DNA of 10,187 nt from Candidatus Dojkabacteria bacterium (GTDB lineage: Bacteria; Patescibacteriota; Dojkabacteria; SC72). Made by a program: the position numbers and the translations under genes. Shown here in pieces: positions 1 through 7,110 of the stretch. A model generated the notes under the pieces. It saw nothing but the letters and a program-made list of their open reading frames with translations. It did not search any database and had not been told where the DNA came from. Numbering within the stretch: position 1 is the first letter of the stretch; each line of letters opens with the position of its first letter. The stretch covers positions 1 through 10,187 of the forward strand of contig JAAZIL010000031.1 of NCBI GenBank assembly GCA_012800885.1, written 5' to 3'.

Positions 1-488
1 TAGTGCTACTCTCATCTGTAAGTATCGGTGTAAGTATACTTTTCTCCTACACACAAGGCCAGATATATGGATATATGAATTGGGGTAAGAACAGAAGTGT
101 AGAGGAGGTTAGTAAGATAGTTCCTCCAGAGGGGAGATACTGGATTAATAATGATACTAATCAGTATCTACTATCTGTGTATACAGGAGAGACATATGCT
201 CCTGTAGAGTGGAAATGGAATTTAGATGAGTGGATACCTAGAAGGCAGAATCTTAAATCTCTGGGAGAGAAGAGGAGCTTTGTTTTTCCAGTTAGTAGTT
301 TGGATGAGTTTAGGAGTAATCTTGAGGAGTATGGTATGGGGGTTATTGTATTTATGGAGTCTACTATTAAAAATAGTTACTATCCTAATCAAGAGTATTT
401 AGATATCTTTTTGGAGCAAGATTGGATAGAATTGGAACAGAGATATACATTACAGGGAGTGAATATCTATATATTCAATGTAAAATAG
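1..488 (+). CDS. C-terminal part of a GT-C type membrane glycosyltransferase (5' end outside window)
   Basis: This reading frame is already open at the left edge, so only about the last 161 residues are seen; the GTG at base 3 is probably an internal valine codon. The fragment begins with the end of a transmembrane helix (about residues 1-16), followed by a soluble domain of about 145 residues that should face outside the membrane. That domain matches the C-terminus of the next gene: G-Q-x3-Y-x-N-x-G-K near the membrane, VY-x-G, PVEWK at visible residues 67-71 followed by L-x2-W-x-P-R, then QDW near the end and a YIF-x-VK terminus. PVEWK lies 94 residues from the end here and 95 in the neighbour. 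By this homology it is a paralog of the adjacent GT-C enzyme and probably transfers sugars from a polyprenyl-phosphate donor at the outer face of the membrane. The catalytic membrane part is not visible, so the enzyme class rests on the paralog. It ends in TAG one base before the next start. Confidence 0.8.
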   Translation, partial: VLLSSVSIGVSILFSYTQGQIYGYMNWGKNRSVEEVSKIVPPEGRYWINNDTNQYLLSVYTGETYAPVEWKWNLDEWIPRRQNLKSLGEKRSFVFPVSSLDEFRSNLEEYGMGVIVFMESTIKNSYYPNQEYLDIFLEQDWIELEQRYTLQGVNIYIFNVK

Positions 489-489
489 T

Positions 490-2277
490 ATGAAGAGAAT
501 TATTAAAAAATATGGGATATATATTCTAATCTCCATCTGCTTAATACTAGGTCTCTCCTCTCTCTTTTTTCGTAATGCAACACTTGATGATGACCTATAC
601 CTACTTGAAACGTCAATAATGACAGAGGCTATAAAGGGGGGTGAGTGGATAGGTGATTACGCTGTGGGTACACACGGGTTCCTTTTTAAATTACCCGTTG
701 CATTAGTATTTCTTCTAACAGGTCCCTCTCTAGAGGTAGCTACTGTATGGAATGTAATACTTGCATCTGTATCCTTGTATCTTTTCTATTTAATCTTGAA
801 GGAATATTTTAAAAGAGAGGATACTGCTCTGATTGGGACTCTTCTTTTACTAACAAGTTTCCAATTTCTTCTTCATCTTCCTACATATATGAGAGAGATA
901 CCTGTTCTTTTCTCTCTTTTGCTCTTTATCTATCTTCTGCAAAAGAAAAAATCATACTGGATAGTAGGCTTAAGTTTAGCATTAATCTTTGATGCTAAAG
1001 AGTATGTACTTTTAATGCTAATACCAGGAATAGTACTATTCATTTTATGGAGTGAGAGAGAGGGTACATTGATAAAGACAGTAGGGAGGTATCTCTTTAC
1101 TACATTTAAATTGTTTCTACCAACCTTAGTCCTTCTACTTCTTATGATTTTTACAAGAGTAGTCCCTGTTAATATATATGCCGTATCCATTATTCCAGGT
1201 GTAACAAAAGGGGGTATGGAGTATCATCTTAAGCATTTTGATCCTGATGTTTCTACAATTAATCGGATAAGAAAAGAAGCCCCTTCTATTCAAGAGAATC
1301 TTTTAGAAGATGATGGTATTGTAAAAAAGGTATTCAATATTGTAAAAAGTTACACAGGTAAGATACTCTATCCAAGGAGTTTCTCTTTTATCTCTATTCC
1401 TAAAATAGTAATATTTCCTGCAATAGTAAGTAGTGTATTCTTTTTCAAAAAGAAACTTAAAAAGAAGGATAGTTTCTATCTTCTTCTCAACTCTCTTCTC
1501 TGGAGCTTTCTTTTAGTATTCTTTCTAAGAGCATCTTTTGATAGATACCTTCTCCCTATTGTACCTGTAGTACTCTTCTTCTACATCTATTTTCTAAAGG
1601 AGTTAATAAAGGAGAGGAAGGTATTTCTTTTTACAGTAGTACTCTCTGGTATACTAGCTTTTGTAGGTCTCTTTTTTGAGGTTGAGTATTTAGTAATAAA
1701 GTTTGTTCTAAATCTCTTTCTTCTCTTAATATATCTTCTGTACTATCTCTTCCCTAAGAGAGTACCGAGTACAGATATGCTTATCTCTGGGGTAGTAAGT
1801 TGTATTACTCTCTCTGTTGCTCTTTTCTTTTTCTATGCAAATGGACAGTTGCGCTACTACATTAATTTTGGTAAAGATTATGAGGTAAAAAGAGTTGTTT
1901 CTTCCTTTCAGGAAGATGAAAAAGTATTACTTAATGATGTAGGTTGGGATATATTACCGAGAGTGTATAGAGGGAACTACTCTTTTCCTGTAGAGTGGAA
2001 GATGGAGTTAGCAGATTGGGTACCTAGGAAGAGATATCTAAAGATGTTTAACAGAGTAGATACATTTGGGATGGTTGGAAAGAGTGTAACTCGGATTAGG
2101 AAAATTGTAGTATCTGAGGAGATAGAGAAGATTGGTCTAGTAGTCTCTGAGTTAGATCAATATATATTTCCATACCAAGATATGTTAGAAGATTTTAAGA
2201 ATCAAGATTGGCTTCTGTTAGACCAAGAGGTACCATTAAAGAACAAAACACTATATATTTTTGAAGTAAAAAAGTAG
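490..2277 (+). CDS. GT-C fold membrane glycosyltransferase, PMT/ArnT (GT39/GT83)-like
   Basis: The 595-residue protein has about a dozen hydrophobic segments and then a soluble C-terminal domain (about residues 451-595). Helix 1 (about 8-27) is followed by an acidic loop motif L-DDD-LY (D33-D35), the usual place of the catalytic acid in GT-C enzymes. Further on come T-H-G-x-L-F-K-L-P (H62-P69), resembling the HPPL-x-K-L segment of the PMT family, a REIP segment leading into a helix, and DRYLLP at 351-356, a common late motif of these enzymes. Family members transfer a sugar from a polyprenyl-phosphate donor to a lipid, glycan or protein outside the membrane. The substrates here are unknown. 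The C-terminal domain with PVEWK at 500-504 is shared with the gene upstream. An in-frame TAA lies three codons before the ATG, so this start is the first possible; no Shine-Dalgarno is visible. The gene belongs to the five-gene run and its TAG stop directly abuts the next ATG. Confidence 0.83.
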   Translation: MKRIIKKYGIYILISICLILGLSSLFFRNATLDDDLYLLETSIMTEAIKGGEWIGDYAVGTHGFLFKLPVALVFLLTGPSLEVATVWNVILASVSLYLFYLILKEYFKREDTALIGTLLLLTSFQFLLHLPTYMREIPVLFSLLLFIYLLQKKKSYWIVGLSLALIFDAKEYVLLMLIPGIVLFILWSEREGTLIKTVGRYLFTTFKLFLPTLVLLLLMIFTRVVPVNIYAVSIIPGVTKGGMEYHLKHFDPDVSTINRIRKEAPSIQENLLEDDGIVKKVFNIVKSYTGKILYPRSFSFISIPKIVIFPAIVSSVFFFKKKLKKKDSFYLLLNSLLWSFLLVFFLRASFDRYLLPIVPVVLFFYIYFLKELIKERKVFLFTVVLSGILAFVGLFFEVEYLVIKFVLNLFLLLIYLLYYLFPKRVPSTDMLISGVVSCITLSVALFFFYANGQLRYYINFGKDYEVKRVVSSFQEDEKVLLNDVGWDILPRVYRGNYSFPVEWKMELADWVPRKRYLKMFNRVDTFGMVGKSVTRIRKIVVSEEIEKIGLVVSELDQYIFPYQDMLEDFKNQDWLLLDQEVPLKNKTLYIFEVKK

Positions 2278-3207
2278 ATGAAAAAAGAACCATTAATATC
2301 TGTAATAATGCCTACATACAACGGTAGTAAGAGTATTAAGAGAGCTATTCATTCTTTTCTTAATCAGACATACAAGAATACTGAATTAATGGTGATAGAT
2401 GACTGTTCAACAGATAATACTGTAGATGTTGTAAATAGTATTAAAGATTCTAGAATTAAATTAATTAGGCATAGTAAGAACAAGAACTGTGCTGCTGCGA
2501 GAAATAGCGGAATTAAGGTAGCAAAAGGAGAATATATTGCATTTCTAGATGATGATGATGAATGGTTAGAGGAGAAGCTTTCAAAACAGATTGATTACTT
2601 TCTTGCTAAGAAGTCTAAAGAGTGGGGTGGCGTTCTAGTGAGTCACAAGATACTCTATGGGGGTAAGTATAGGGATGTTGTTTTAAAAAAGGAGGGAGAT
2701 ATCTCTAAAGAGATATATTTAATGGAGCTCTCACTAGCAGCTGGTTCATCTCTTATGGTAAGGAGAGATGTGTTTGAAAAGATTGGTAACTTTAATGAAA
2801 AGTATGTTAGACAGCAAGATTTGGATTTTGTATTAAGATTATTAAGAGAGTACAAAATGGGTGTAATGAGAGATGTTCTATCTGTAATACATGGACACTC
2901 AGGGAAGGTAAGTGGTGAGAGATTAGTTGAGATTAAAGAGAGGCTTCTGAGTGATTTTAAGGAAGATATTGAGAGTTTTGATAAAAGAACAGTAAAAAGG
3001 ACTTATGCTAGACAGTATTTACAAATATCTAAGCATTTTGCAATGGATGGTAATATTAAGATGACTATGGAGTACCTATTTAAATCACTATCTTACGCTC
3101 TATTATTTTCAAACAGAGTAAAATTTCTAATTCTAGAGAACTATTTAGTTCTACCATTCTATCTACTCAGAGGTTTAATTGTTAAGGAGAGAGATGGTGG
3201 AAGATAG
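2278..3207 (+). CDS. GT2 family glycosyltransferase (GT-A fold)
   Basis: This is a 309-residue cytoplasmic enzyme with a classic GT2 N-terminal domain. It opens with SVIMPTYNGS, followed by NQTY, then VIDDCSTDNT with D41-D42 binding the nucleotide part of the donor, then AAARNSGI. The metal-binding DxD-type motif is FLDDDDEW at D91-D94. R-Q-Q-D-L-D around D181 fits the (E/Q)D motif that carries the catalytic base. About 100 C-terminal residues are helical and end in a hydrophobic, basic stretch (YLVLPFYLLRG) that may attach the enzyme to the membrane. GT2 enzymes use a nucleotide-activated sugar; the sugar and acceptor cannot be read from the sequence. The ATG follows the upstream TAG with no spacer and no clear Shine-Dalgarno, which suggests translational coupling. 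The 3' end overlaps the next gene by 14 bases. The family assignment is firm. Confidence 0.93.
   Translation: MKKEPLISVIMPTYNGSKSIKRAIHSFLNQTYKNTELMVIDDCSTDNTVDVVNSIKDSRIKLIRHSKNKNCAAARNSGIKVAKGEYIAFLDDDDEWLEEKLSKQIDYFLAKKSKEWGGVLVSHKILYGGKYRDVVLKKEGDISKEIYLMELSLAAGSSLMVRRDVFEKIGNFNEKYVRQQDLDFVLRLLREYKMGVMRDVLSVIHGHSGKVSGERLVEIKERLLSDFKEDIESFDKRTVKRTYARQYLQISKHFAMDGNIKMTMEYLFKSLSYALLFSNRVKFLILENYLVLPFYLLRGLIVKERDGGR
3184..3189 (+). promoter_or_regulatory. Shine-Dalgarno site AAGGAG deciding the start of the GT4 gene
   Basis: AAGGAG lies inside the end of the GT2 gene with four bases before the ATG at 3194. It is the only clear, well-spaced Shine-Dalgarno sequence among the seven starts in this window, and it argues for the ATG rather than the upstream TTG at 3179. 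Because GA-rich codons are common here, chance occurrence is possible. Confidence 0.55.
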
Positions 3208-4264
3208 AAAGAGAGTATTAATATTTGCTGGATGTAATGACAAGAAATTAATATCAAAGGTATCTCCAATTCTGGACGTTCCTGCAGTAGAGAGAGTGTA
3301 TCTTGTAAGGATGGATGCAATGGATTTTACTCATCCTAAGCTAACTCAATACCCTGTAGTGCCATTTATTAAAAAGATACTTCCACTTAGAGAGTTGTAT
3401 AGGGTGTTAGTAGGTATATATCTGATCTTAACTAAGCGAATCAACTTGGTAATAGGGATACGTTTTCTTATGCATGGAGTATATACAGTGCTTCTGTCTA
3501 AACTACTCCGTATTAAATATATTCTTCTCTTTATTGAGAGTCCGAGTAAGTATGAGGGAAGTAATTTTTTCCTTAAAGCAATTAGTAGTGCATCTGCTAT
3601 AGGGGTAAGAGGTAGTAGTTCAGAGAGATTCTTTATTGACAAGGGTATACCCAAGGAGAAGATATTTACTCCTCCTAATGAATTTACTTTACCTAAGATA
3701 GAGAGATTACAGGATAGAAAAGAGTACGATTTAATATATATTGGAAATTTTATAGAGATTAAGGATCTACCTCTGTGGATTGAGATTTTTAAGAGTGTAA
3801 AAAAACAGAGAGAGGATATTACTGGGGTTATGCTTGGAGATGGGAATCTGTTTGAAAGTATAAAATCTCTAGCCCACAGAGAGGGTGTGTATGATAATAT
3901 TGATTTTGTTGGTAGAAAGAAGGATGTATATGAGTATATTAACAGGTCTAAAATACTACTTATGACATCAAAACTAGAAGGTTTACCTATGGTTGCAGTT
4001 GAGTGTATGTCTGTAGGTGTTCCTGCCGTACTTCCTGATGTAGGTGATGTAAAGGACCTTATTAAAGACGGAGAGAATGGGGTAGTAATTAGTAGTCGTA
4101 ATTCAGAAGAATATACTAAAGCTATACTAGAGCTATTAAGCGACAAGAAGAGGTACTCTGAGATGAGTAATAGAGCGATTGAGAGTATTAAGATATTTTC
4201 TGAAGTTTCCTCTCATGAGAATATTGTTCAGATATGGACTAAGTTGTTAGAGAAGATAGATTAA
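3194..4264 (+). CDS. GT4 family glycosyltransferase (GT-B fold)
   Basis: The protein has 356 residues from the ATG at 3194. A TTG 15 bases earlier is also in frame, but the ATG is preferred because AAGGAG sits four bases upstream of it. The N-terminal half (about 1-170) is a variable Rossmann-type acceptor domain starting KRVLIFAG. The C-terminal half is typical of GT4: LIYIGNF-x-E-x-KD (the G-x-K region), VMLGDG, IDFVGRKKDV, then LLMTSKLEGLPMVAVECMS with the E-x7-E pair at E262 and E270 that contacts the donor, and a D-x-GENGVV segment. Such enzymes are usually retaining and transfer a nucleotide-sugar onto a lipid-linked glycan in the cytoplasm. It overlaps the GT2 gene by 14 bases, and its stop shares one base with the flippase start (TAATG), so coupled translation is likely. 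The sugar specificity is unknown. Confidence 0.92.
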   Translation: MVEDRKRVLIFAGCNDKKLISKVSPILDVPAVERVYLVRMDAMDFTHPKLTQYPVVPFIKKILPLRELYRVLVGIYLILTKRINLVIGIRFLMHGVYTVLLSKLLRIKYILLFIESPSKYEGSNFFLKAISSASAIGVRGSSSERFFIDKGIPKEKIFTPPNEFTLPKIERLQDRKEYDLIYIGNFIEIKDLPLWIEIFKSVKKQREDITGVMLGDGNLFESIKSLAHREGVYDNIDFVGRKKDVYEYINRSKILLMTSKLEGLPMVAVECMSVGVPAVLPDVGDVKDLIKDGENGVVISSRNSEEYTKAILELLSDKKRYSEMSNRAIESIKIFSEVSSHENIVQIWTKLLEKID

Positions 4265-5742
4265 TGAAAGTTATTAAAAACAGTACACTCTATCTCTCAG
4301 TAAGCATAATACAATCATTTATGAGTTTTCTATTACTACCCCTCTATACCTCTCTACTATCTACAGGAGAGTTCGGTTTAACTAGCTTGATTAATTCAGT
4401 AGCAGGTCTGTTGTCAATATTCTTTCTTTTTGGGAGTCAGAGTGTAGTTAGTAGGCTCTACTTTGAGCATAGTCAAGATCAAGAGAAACTTAAGAGATTT
4501 TTGGGTACAGTATTCTTATCCAAATTAATCTGGAATTTAGTAATAGCTTCTGTACTACTTCTTGGAAGAGAGTATATATTCCCAATTATTGGTGAGGGCG
4601 TAGCTTTCTATCCATACATGCTTATTGCCATAGGTATGGCATTTTTTAGTAGTATCTTTCAGTTATTCCAAACACTGCAACAGACAAAACAGAATGGTTG
4701 GAGGTACTCTGTAGTACAGATACTCTATTTACTGCTTAACAACGGTATCTCAGTATTACTCTTAGTAGTATTTAAACTAAGGGCAGAGGGTATTATTCTA
4801 GGTACTTTAATAGCAGATATTGTTATGACAATATATGTATTTTCCTCTTTAAGAAAGAGAATACATTTCGGAATTAGTAAAGAGATAGTAAAAGATGCTT
4901 TCGGTTTCTCGTGGCCGATATTTCTTCACGCTCTGTTTGGTTGGGCAATGGGGTCTATTAACAAGTTAATACTAAACAATCTAGTATCTATTGATACTGT
5001 AGGAATCTATACCATAGGTTTTACTATTGCAGGTATTGTAAATATGGTAACTGTTGCTTTAAACAGGTCGTATACACCTTGGTTTTTTGAAAAGATGAAG
5101 AAAGAGAAGAGGAATAATGAAGATATTGTAATATTCTCTGAATTTATAGTTCTGATGTACTCTATAGTAGCACTAATTATCTCTCTGTTTGGAAGAGAAG
5201 TGATTGCATTAGTTCTGAGTAAGTCATACTTTGATTCTTGGAGAGTAATCCCTTTCCTGTCTTTTGGGTATGTATTTAATGGAGTATATTTCTTCTTTGT
5301 AAATATATTTAATTACCAGAAAAAATCTGTTAAGTTAGTCCCCCTCTATACTCTTCTCTCTGCACTTCTAAATACAGGGTTTAACTATCTCCTAATTCCA
5401 AGATTTGGGATAATCGGTTCTGCCCTATCTTCTCTTCTTGCTATGTTTCTACTTAGTCTGATTACATATTTTGGTTCTAAGAGATTGTTAAATATCAAGT
5501 ACAACTATCTTAGATTATTAGGTTTAATCTCTATTCCAGCACTCTTCTCATTAGTTGTCTTTTTACCGATTAATCTAAATTCATGGGTAGCTCTTCCTCT
5601 TAATACAGTATATCTATGTGTAGTATTACTGTTAATATATTGGCTTACTAAGAAGAGATACGGTGATAGCTATGTTAAGCAGTACAGGAATTTAAAGAGA
5701 GTGTTAGATAGGAAATTTCAACATTACAGAAAAAACAGATAG
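4264..5742 (+). CDS. Wzx-like polysaccharide flippase of the MOP superfamily
   Basis: This is a 492-residue integral membrane protein with about 14 hydrophobic segments (roughly 7-30, 40-58, 80-100, 115-137, 147-170, 175-195, 213-236, 246-266, 287-315, 328-348, 357-378, 383-402, 414-435 and 438-460), the usual count and length for Wzx/RfbX-type exporters. Family-like features are the N-terminal L-P-L-Y-T-x-L-L-x3-E-F-G-L after helix 1, the central N-K-L-I-L-x-N-L-V-S-x-D-x-V-G-I-Y segment, and N-x-G-x-N-Y-L-L-I-P-R-F-G-I-x-G-S-A near residue 375. These proteins move undecaprenyl-linked oligosaccharides from the inner to the outer face of the membrane. The C-terminal tail of about 30 residues is strongly basic. 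The start overlaps the GT4 stop by one base, and the position after GT2 and GT4 genes fits export of their product. A MurJ role in peptidoglycan synthesis is less likely given this context. Confidence 0.9.
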   Translation: MKVIKNSTLYLSVSIIQSFMSFLLLPLYTSLLSTGEFGLTSLINSVAGLLSIFFLFGSQSVVSRLYFEHSQDQEKLKRFLGTVFLSKLIWNLVIASVLLLGREYIFPIIGEGVAFYPYMLIAIGMAFFSSIFQLFQTLQQTKQNGWRYSVVQILYLLLNNGISVLLLVVFKLRAEGIILGTLIADIVMTIYVFSSLRKRIHFGISKEIVKDAFGFSWPIFLHALFGWAMGSINKLILNNLVSIDTVGIYTIGFTIAGIVNMVTVALNRSYTPWFFEKMKKEKRNNEDIVIFSEFIVLMYSIVALIISLFGREVIALVLSKSYFDSWRVIPFLSFGYVFNGVYFFFVNIFNYQKKSVKLVPLYTLLSALLNTGFNYLLIPRFGIIGSALSSLLAMFLLSLITYFGSKRLLNIKYNYLRLLGLISIPALFSLVVFLPINLNSWVALPLNTVYLCVVLLLIYWLTKKRYGDSYVKQYRNLKRVLDRKFQHYRKNR

Positions 5743-5798
5743 AATTGAGTAGGATATTTTAGTTAGTAGACATGGTAGAGTAAATAGTAGTTACTGTG

Positions 5799-5827
5799 TT
5801 GAAGTATTGTATTTGTGAGGGTATGAT
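5799..5827 (+). promoter_or_regulatory. Candidate sigma-70-type promoter for the second GT4 gene
   Basis: TTGAAG (5799-5804) and TATGAT (5822-5827) are separated by exactly 17 bases. This would start transcription near 5834, about 19 bases before the ATG at 5853. It sits in the 110-base gap that separates the five-gene run from the next gene. The boxes match the consensus at four and five of six positions. Start-site mapping has not been seen, so the call rests on sequence and position only. Confidence 0.45.
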
Positions 5828-5839
5828 GATGTATACTTC
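5801..5839. repeat. Interrupted inverted repeat GAAGTAT...ATACTTC around the candidate promoter
   Basis: GAAGTAT (5801-5807) and its exact reverse complement ATACTTC (5833-5839) are 25 bases apart. They bracket the -10 box: the left arm overlaps the -35 box and the right arm covers the expected start of transcription. This layout could hold a repressor. A seven-base arm pair in a gap of this size can also arise by chance. Confidence 0.25.
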
Positions 5840-5852
5840 CAATTTTTAATAT

Positions 5853-7028
5853 ATGCATTTAATAATAGATTGTACAACTACACAGAATCAACTTAAGCAC
5901 CACGGTATTGGTCAGTATACTAAGCAGATAGTAAGTAGACTGTTAGGGATGGATGTAGATATCACATTATTAATGTTTGATGGAGATTCTACTCTAGATC
6001 CATATATTGACAAGGAGAAGGTAGAGATATGTAGGTTAGGAGAGGTAAGAGCTTCTGATTACAAGAATATATTACTCTATCATACAAAGATACTTCCTGT
6101 TATTAAAAAATTAAGAAAGGAGGATAGTATCTATTTCTGTCCTTACTTCTGGATAGGTTTACCTTCCAGGCATATTCCTACTGTATTAATGGTTCATGAT
6201 TTTATTCTTCCCATCTTTAATATTTATTCAGAGAGAGGGGTAGTACAGAATCTTTTTAAAAGGGCTCTCTATTGGTTAGAGATGTACAAGGCTAAGTATT
6301 GTAGTGCTATTATTACCAACTCCAAGTATACAGCTAAGGATTTCAGAAAATATTTTCCTAATTATCCAAGTAAGAGAATCTATCCTATACATCTAGATGG
6401 GCAGTTAGAGGAGAGTAAAGATATTGAGGGGTGGGATAGTACATTGCCGAGAGATTACAAGGAGAGAGGTTACTTTATATATATGGGTGGTACACTCGCA
6501 AAGAGTAAGAATTCAGATGGTGTTGTAAGAGGTTACAGAGAGTTTTTGGTTAAACTTAATCACAGTAGTAGGGCTCCTTACTTGGTAATAGCAGGTAAGG
6601 GTTTTACAAAGGAGAATGACAAAGAGGTCGCTAGATTTAAGGATAGGATTAAGTGTCTAGGATTAAAGAGTAGTGTTGTGTTTACTGGTTTCTATGAAGA
6701 CAAACATACTAAACCACTACTAAGTAACTCTATATCTTTTATTCATTTATCACTCTATGAAGGATTCGGTATATCTGTTATAGAGGCTATGAGATCTAAT
6801 ACTCCCGTTATTGTTCATAATGGATCGTGTTATCCAGAGGTAGTTGGAAAGGCTGGGTTATTAGTAGATGGTAACAATCCAAAAGAGGTTGGAGATGCTA
6901 TGTACAGGATATATTCTAATGAGGAATTAAGAGAAAGTTTTGTAGAGAGGGGACAGGAGAGAGCAGAGAGATATTCATGGGATAGGGCTGCAGAGAGAAC
7001 ATACAAGGTATTTATGAAGGGCTTGTAA
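5853..7028 (+). CDS. GT4 family glycosyltransferase (mannosyltransferase MtfB-like type)
   Basis: The 391-residue enzyme has a GT-B fold. The N-terminus has HHGIGQYTKQIVSRL, the glycine-rich acceptor-domain loop usual in this group, then VLMVHDF-x-LP and AIITNSKYTAKDF. The C-terminal donor domain has MGGTLAKSKN, VIAGKGF, VVFTGF, LYEGFGISVIEAM with E303 and E311 as the E-x7-E pair, and N-G-x2-Y-P-E-V-V-GKAGLLVD. The overall form is that of GT4 enzymes in O-antigen and exopolysaccharide clusters, several of which are mannosyltransferases; the specific sugar is not provable here. An in-frame TAA at 5847-5849 makes the ATG at 5853 the first possible start, and no Shine-Dalgarno is present. It has its own promoter candidate, so it may be expressed apart from the upstream run while working in the same glycan pathway. 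It ends in TAA. Confidence 0.93.
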   Translation: MHLIIDCTTTQNQLKHHGIGQYTKQIVSRLLGMDVDITLLMFDGDSTLDPYIDKEKVEICRLGEVRASDYKNILLYHTKILPVIKKLRKEDSIYFCPYFWIGLPSRHIPTVLMVHDFILPIFNIYSERGVVQNLFKRALYWLEMYKAKYCSAIITNSKYTAKDFRKYFPNYPSKRIYPIHLDGQLEESKDIEGWDSTLPRDYKERGYFIYMGGTLAKSKNSDGVVRGYREFLVKLNHSSRAPYLVIAGKGFTKENDKEVARFKDRIKCLGLKSSVVFTGFYEDKHTKPLLSNSISFIHLSLYEGFGISVIEAMRSNTPVIVHNGSCYPEVVGKAGLLVDGNNPKEVGDAMYRIYSNEELRESFVERGQERAERYSWDRAAERTYKVFMKGL

Positions 7029-7048
7029 ATCATTGTTGTATCTATATA

Positions 7049-7077
7049 TTTACCTTTATGGGTTGTTAATGTAAAAT
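7049..7077 (+). promoter_or_regulatory. Weak candidate promoter for the methyltransferase-kinase pair
   Basis: TTTACC (7049-7054) and TAAAAT (7072-7077), 17 bases apart, lie in the 82-base gap before the ATG at 7111. The gap is very AT-rich, so box-like words are expected by chance and other pairings are possible. No terminator for the preceding gene is evident in the gap. Confidence 0.28.
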
Positions 7078-7110
7078 ATGTTTAATAAATAATTCATTAA
7101 AATTACTCTT

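Larger units (their letters stand above)
1..5742 (+). other. Probable operon for surface glycan assembly and export
   Basis: Five same-strand genes are joined by a 1-base gap, direct abutment (TAGATG), a 14-base overlap and a 1-base overlap (TAATG). There is no room for internal intergenic promoters. The order is GT-C, GT-C, GT2, GT4, flippase, which matches a lipid-linked glycan pathway of cytoplasmic assembly, flipping and outer-face modification. The left end of the operon is outside the window. Confidence 0.75.

Noticed and set aside
540..570. CT-rich and GA-rich runs as simple-sequence or phase-variable repeats
   Set aside because: The runs are irregular and follow from frequent TCT, CTC, GAG and AGA codons; no long uniform tract that could slip was seen in or before a start.
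930..1190. Short minus-strand open frames (also 2655-2855, 6830-7033, 8320-8541 and 9847-10098)
   Set aside because: All overlap or lie inside well-supported + strand genes and show no motif, start signal or family resemblance.
3179..3193. TTG at 3179 as the start of the GT4 gene
   Set aside because: The ATG at 3194 has a well-placed AAGGAG and begins just before the first strand of the fold. The extra five residues would add nothing recognisable.
3346..4146. A 266-codon open frame on the minus strand
   Set aside because: It lies wholly inside the GT4 gene, which has clear family motifs. The minus-strand product is serine- and isoleucine-rich as expected from reverse-complemented codons, with no recognisable domain.
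5743..5800. Terminator after the flippase gene
   Set aside because: No stable GC-containing stem followed by a run of T was found; only a four-base AGTA/TACT arm pair is present.
5823..5849. Eight-codon frame (MMMYTSNF) before the second GT4 gene as a leader peptide
   Set aside because: It is too short, has no ribosome binding site, would begin inside the -10 box and lacks any run of regulatory codons or attenuator hairpins.
7081..7101. TTTAAT/ATTAAA inverted repeat before the methyltransferase gene
   Set aside because: The six-base arms are made only of A and T in a very AT-rich gap, so this is expected by chance, and there is no GC stem or T-run to make it a terminator.
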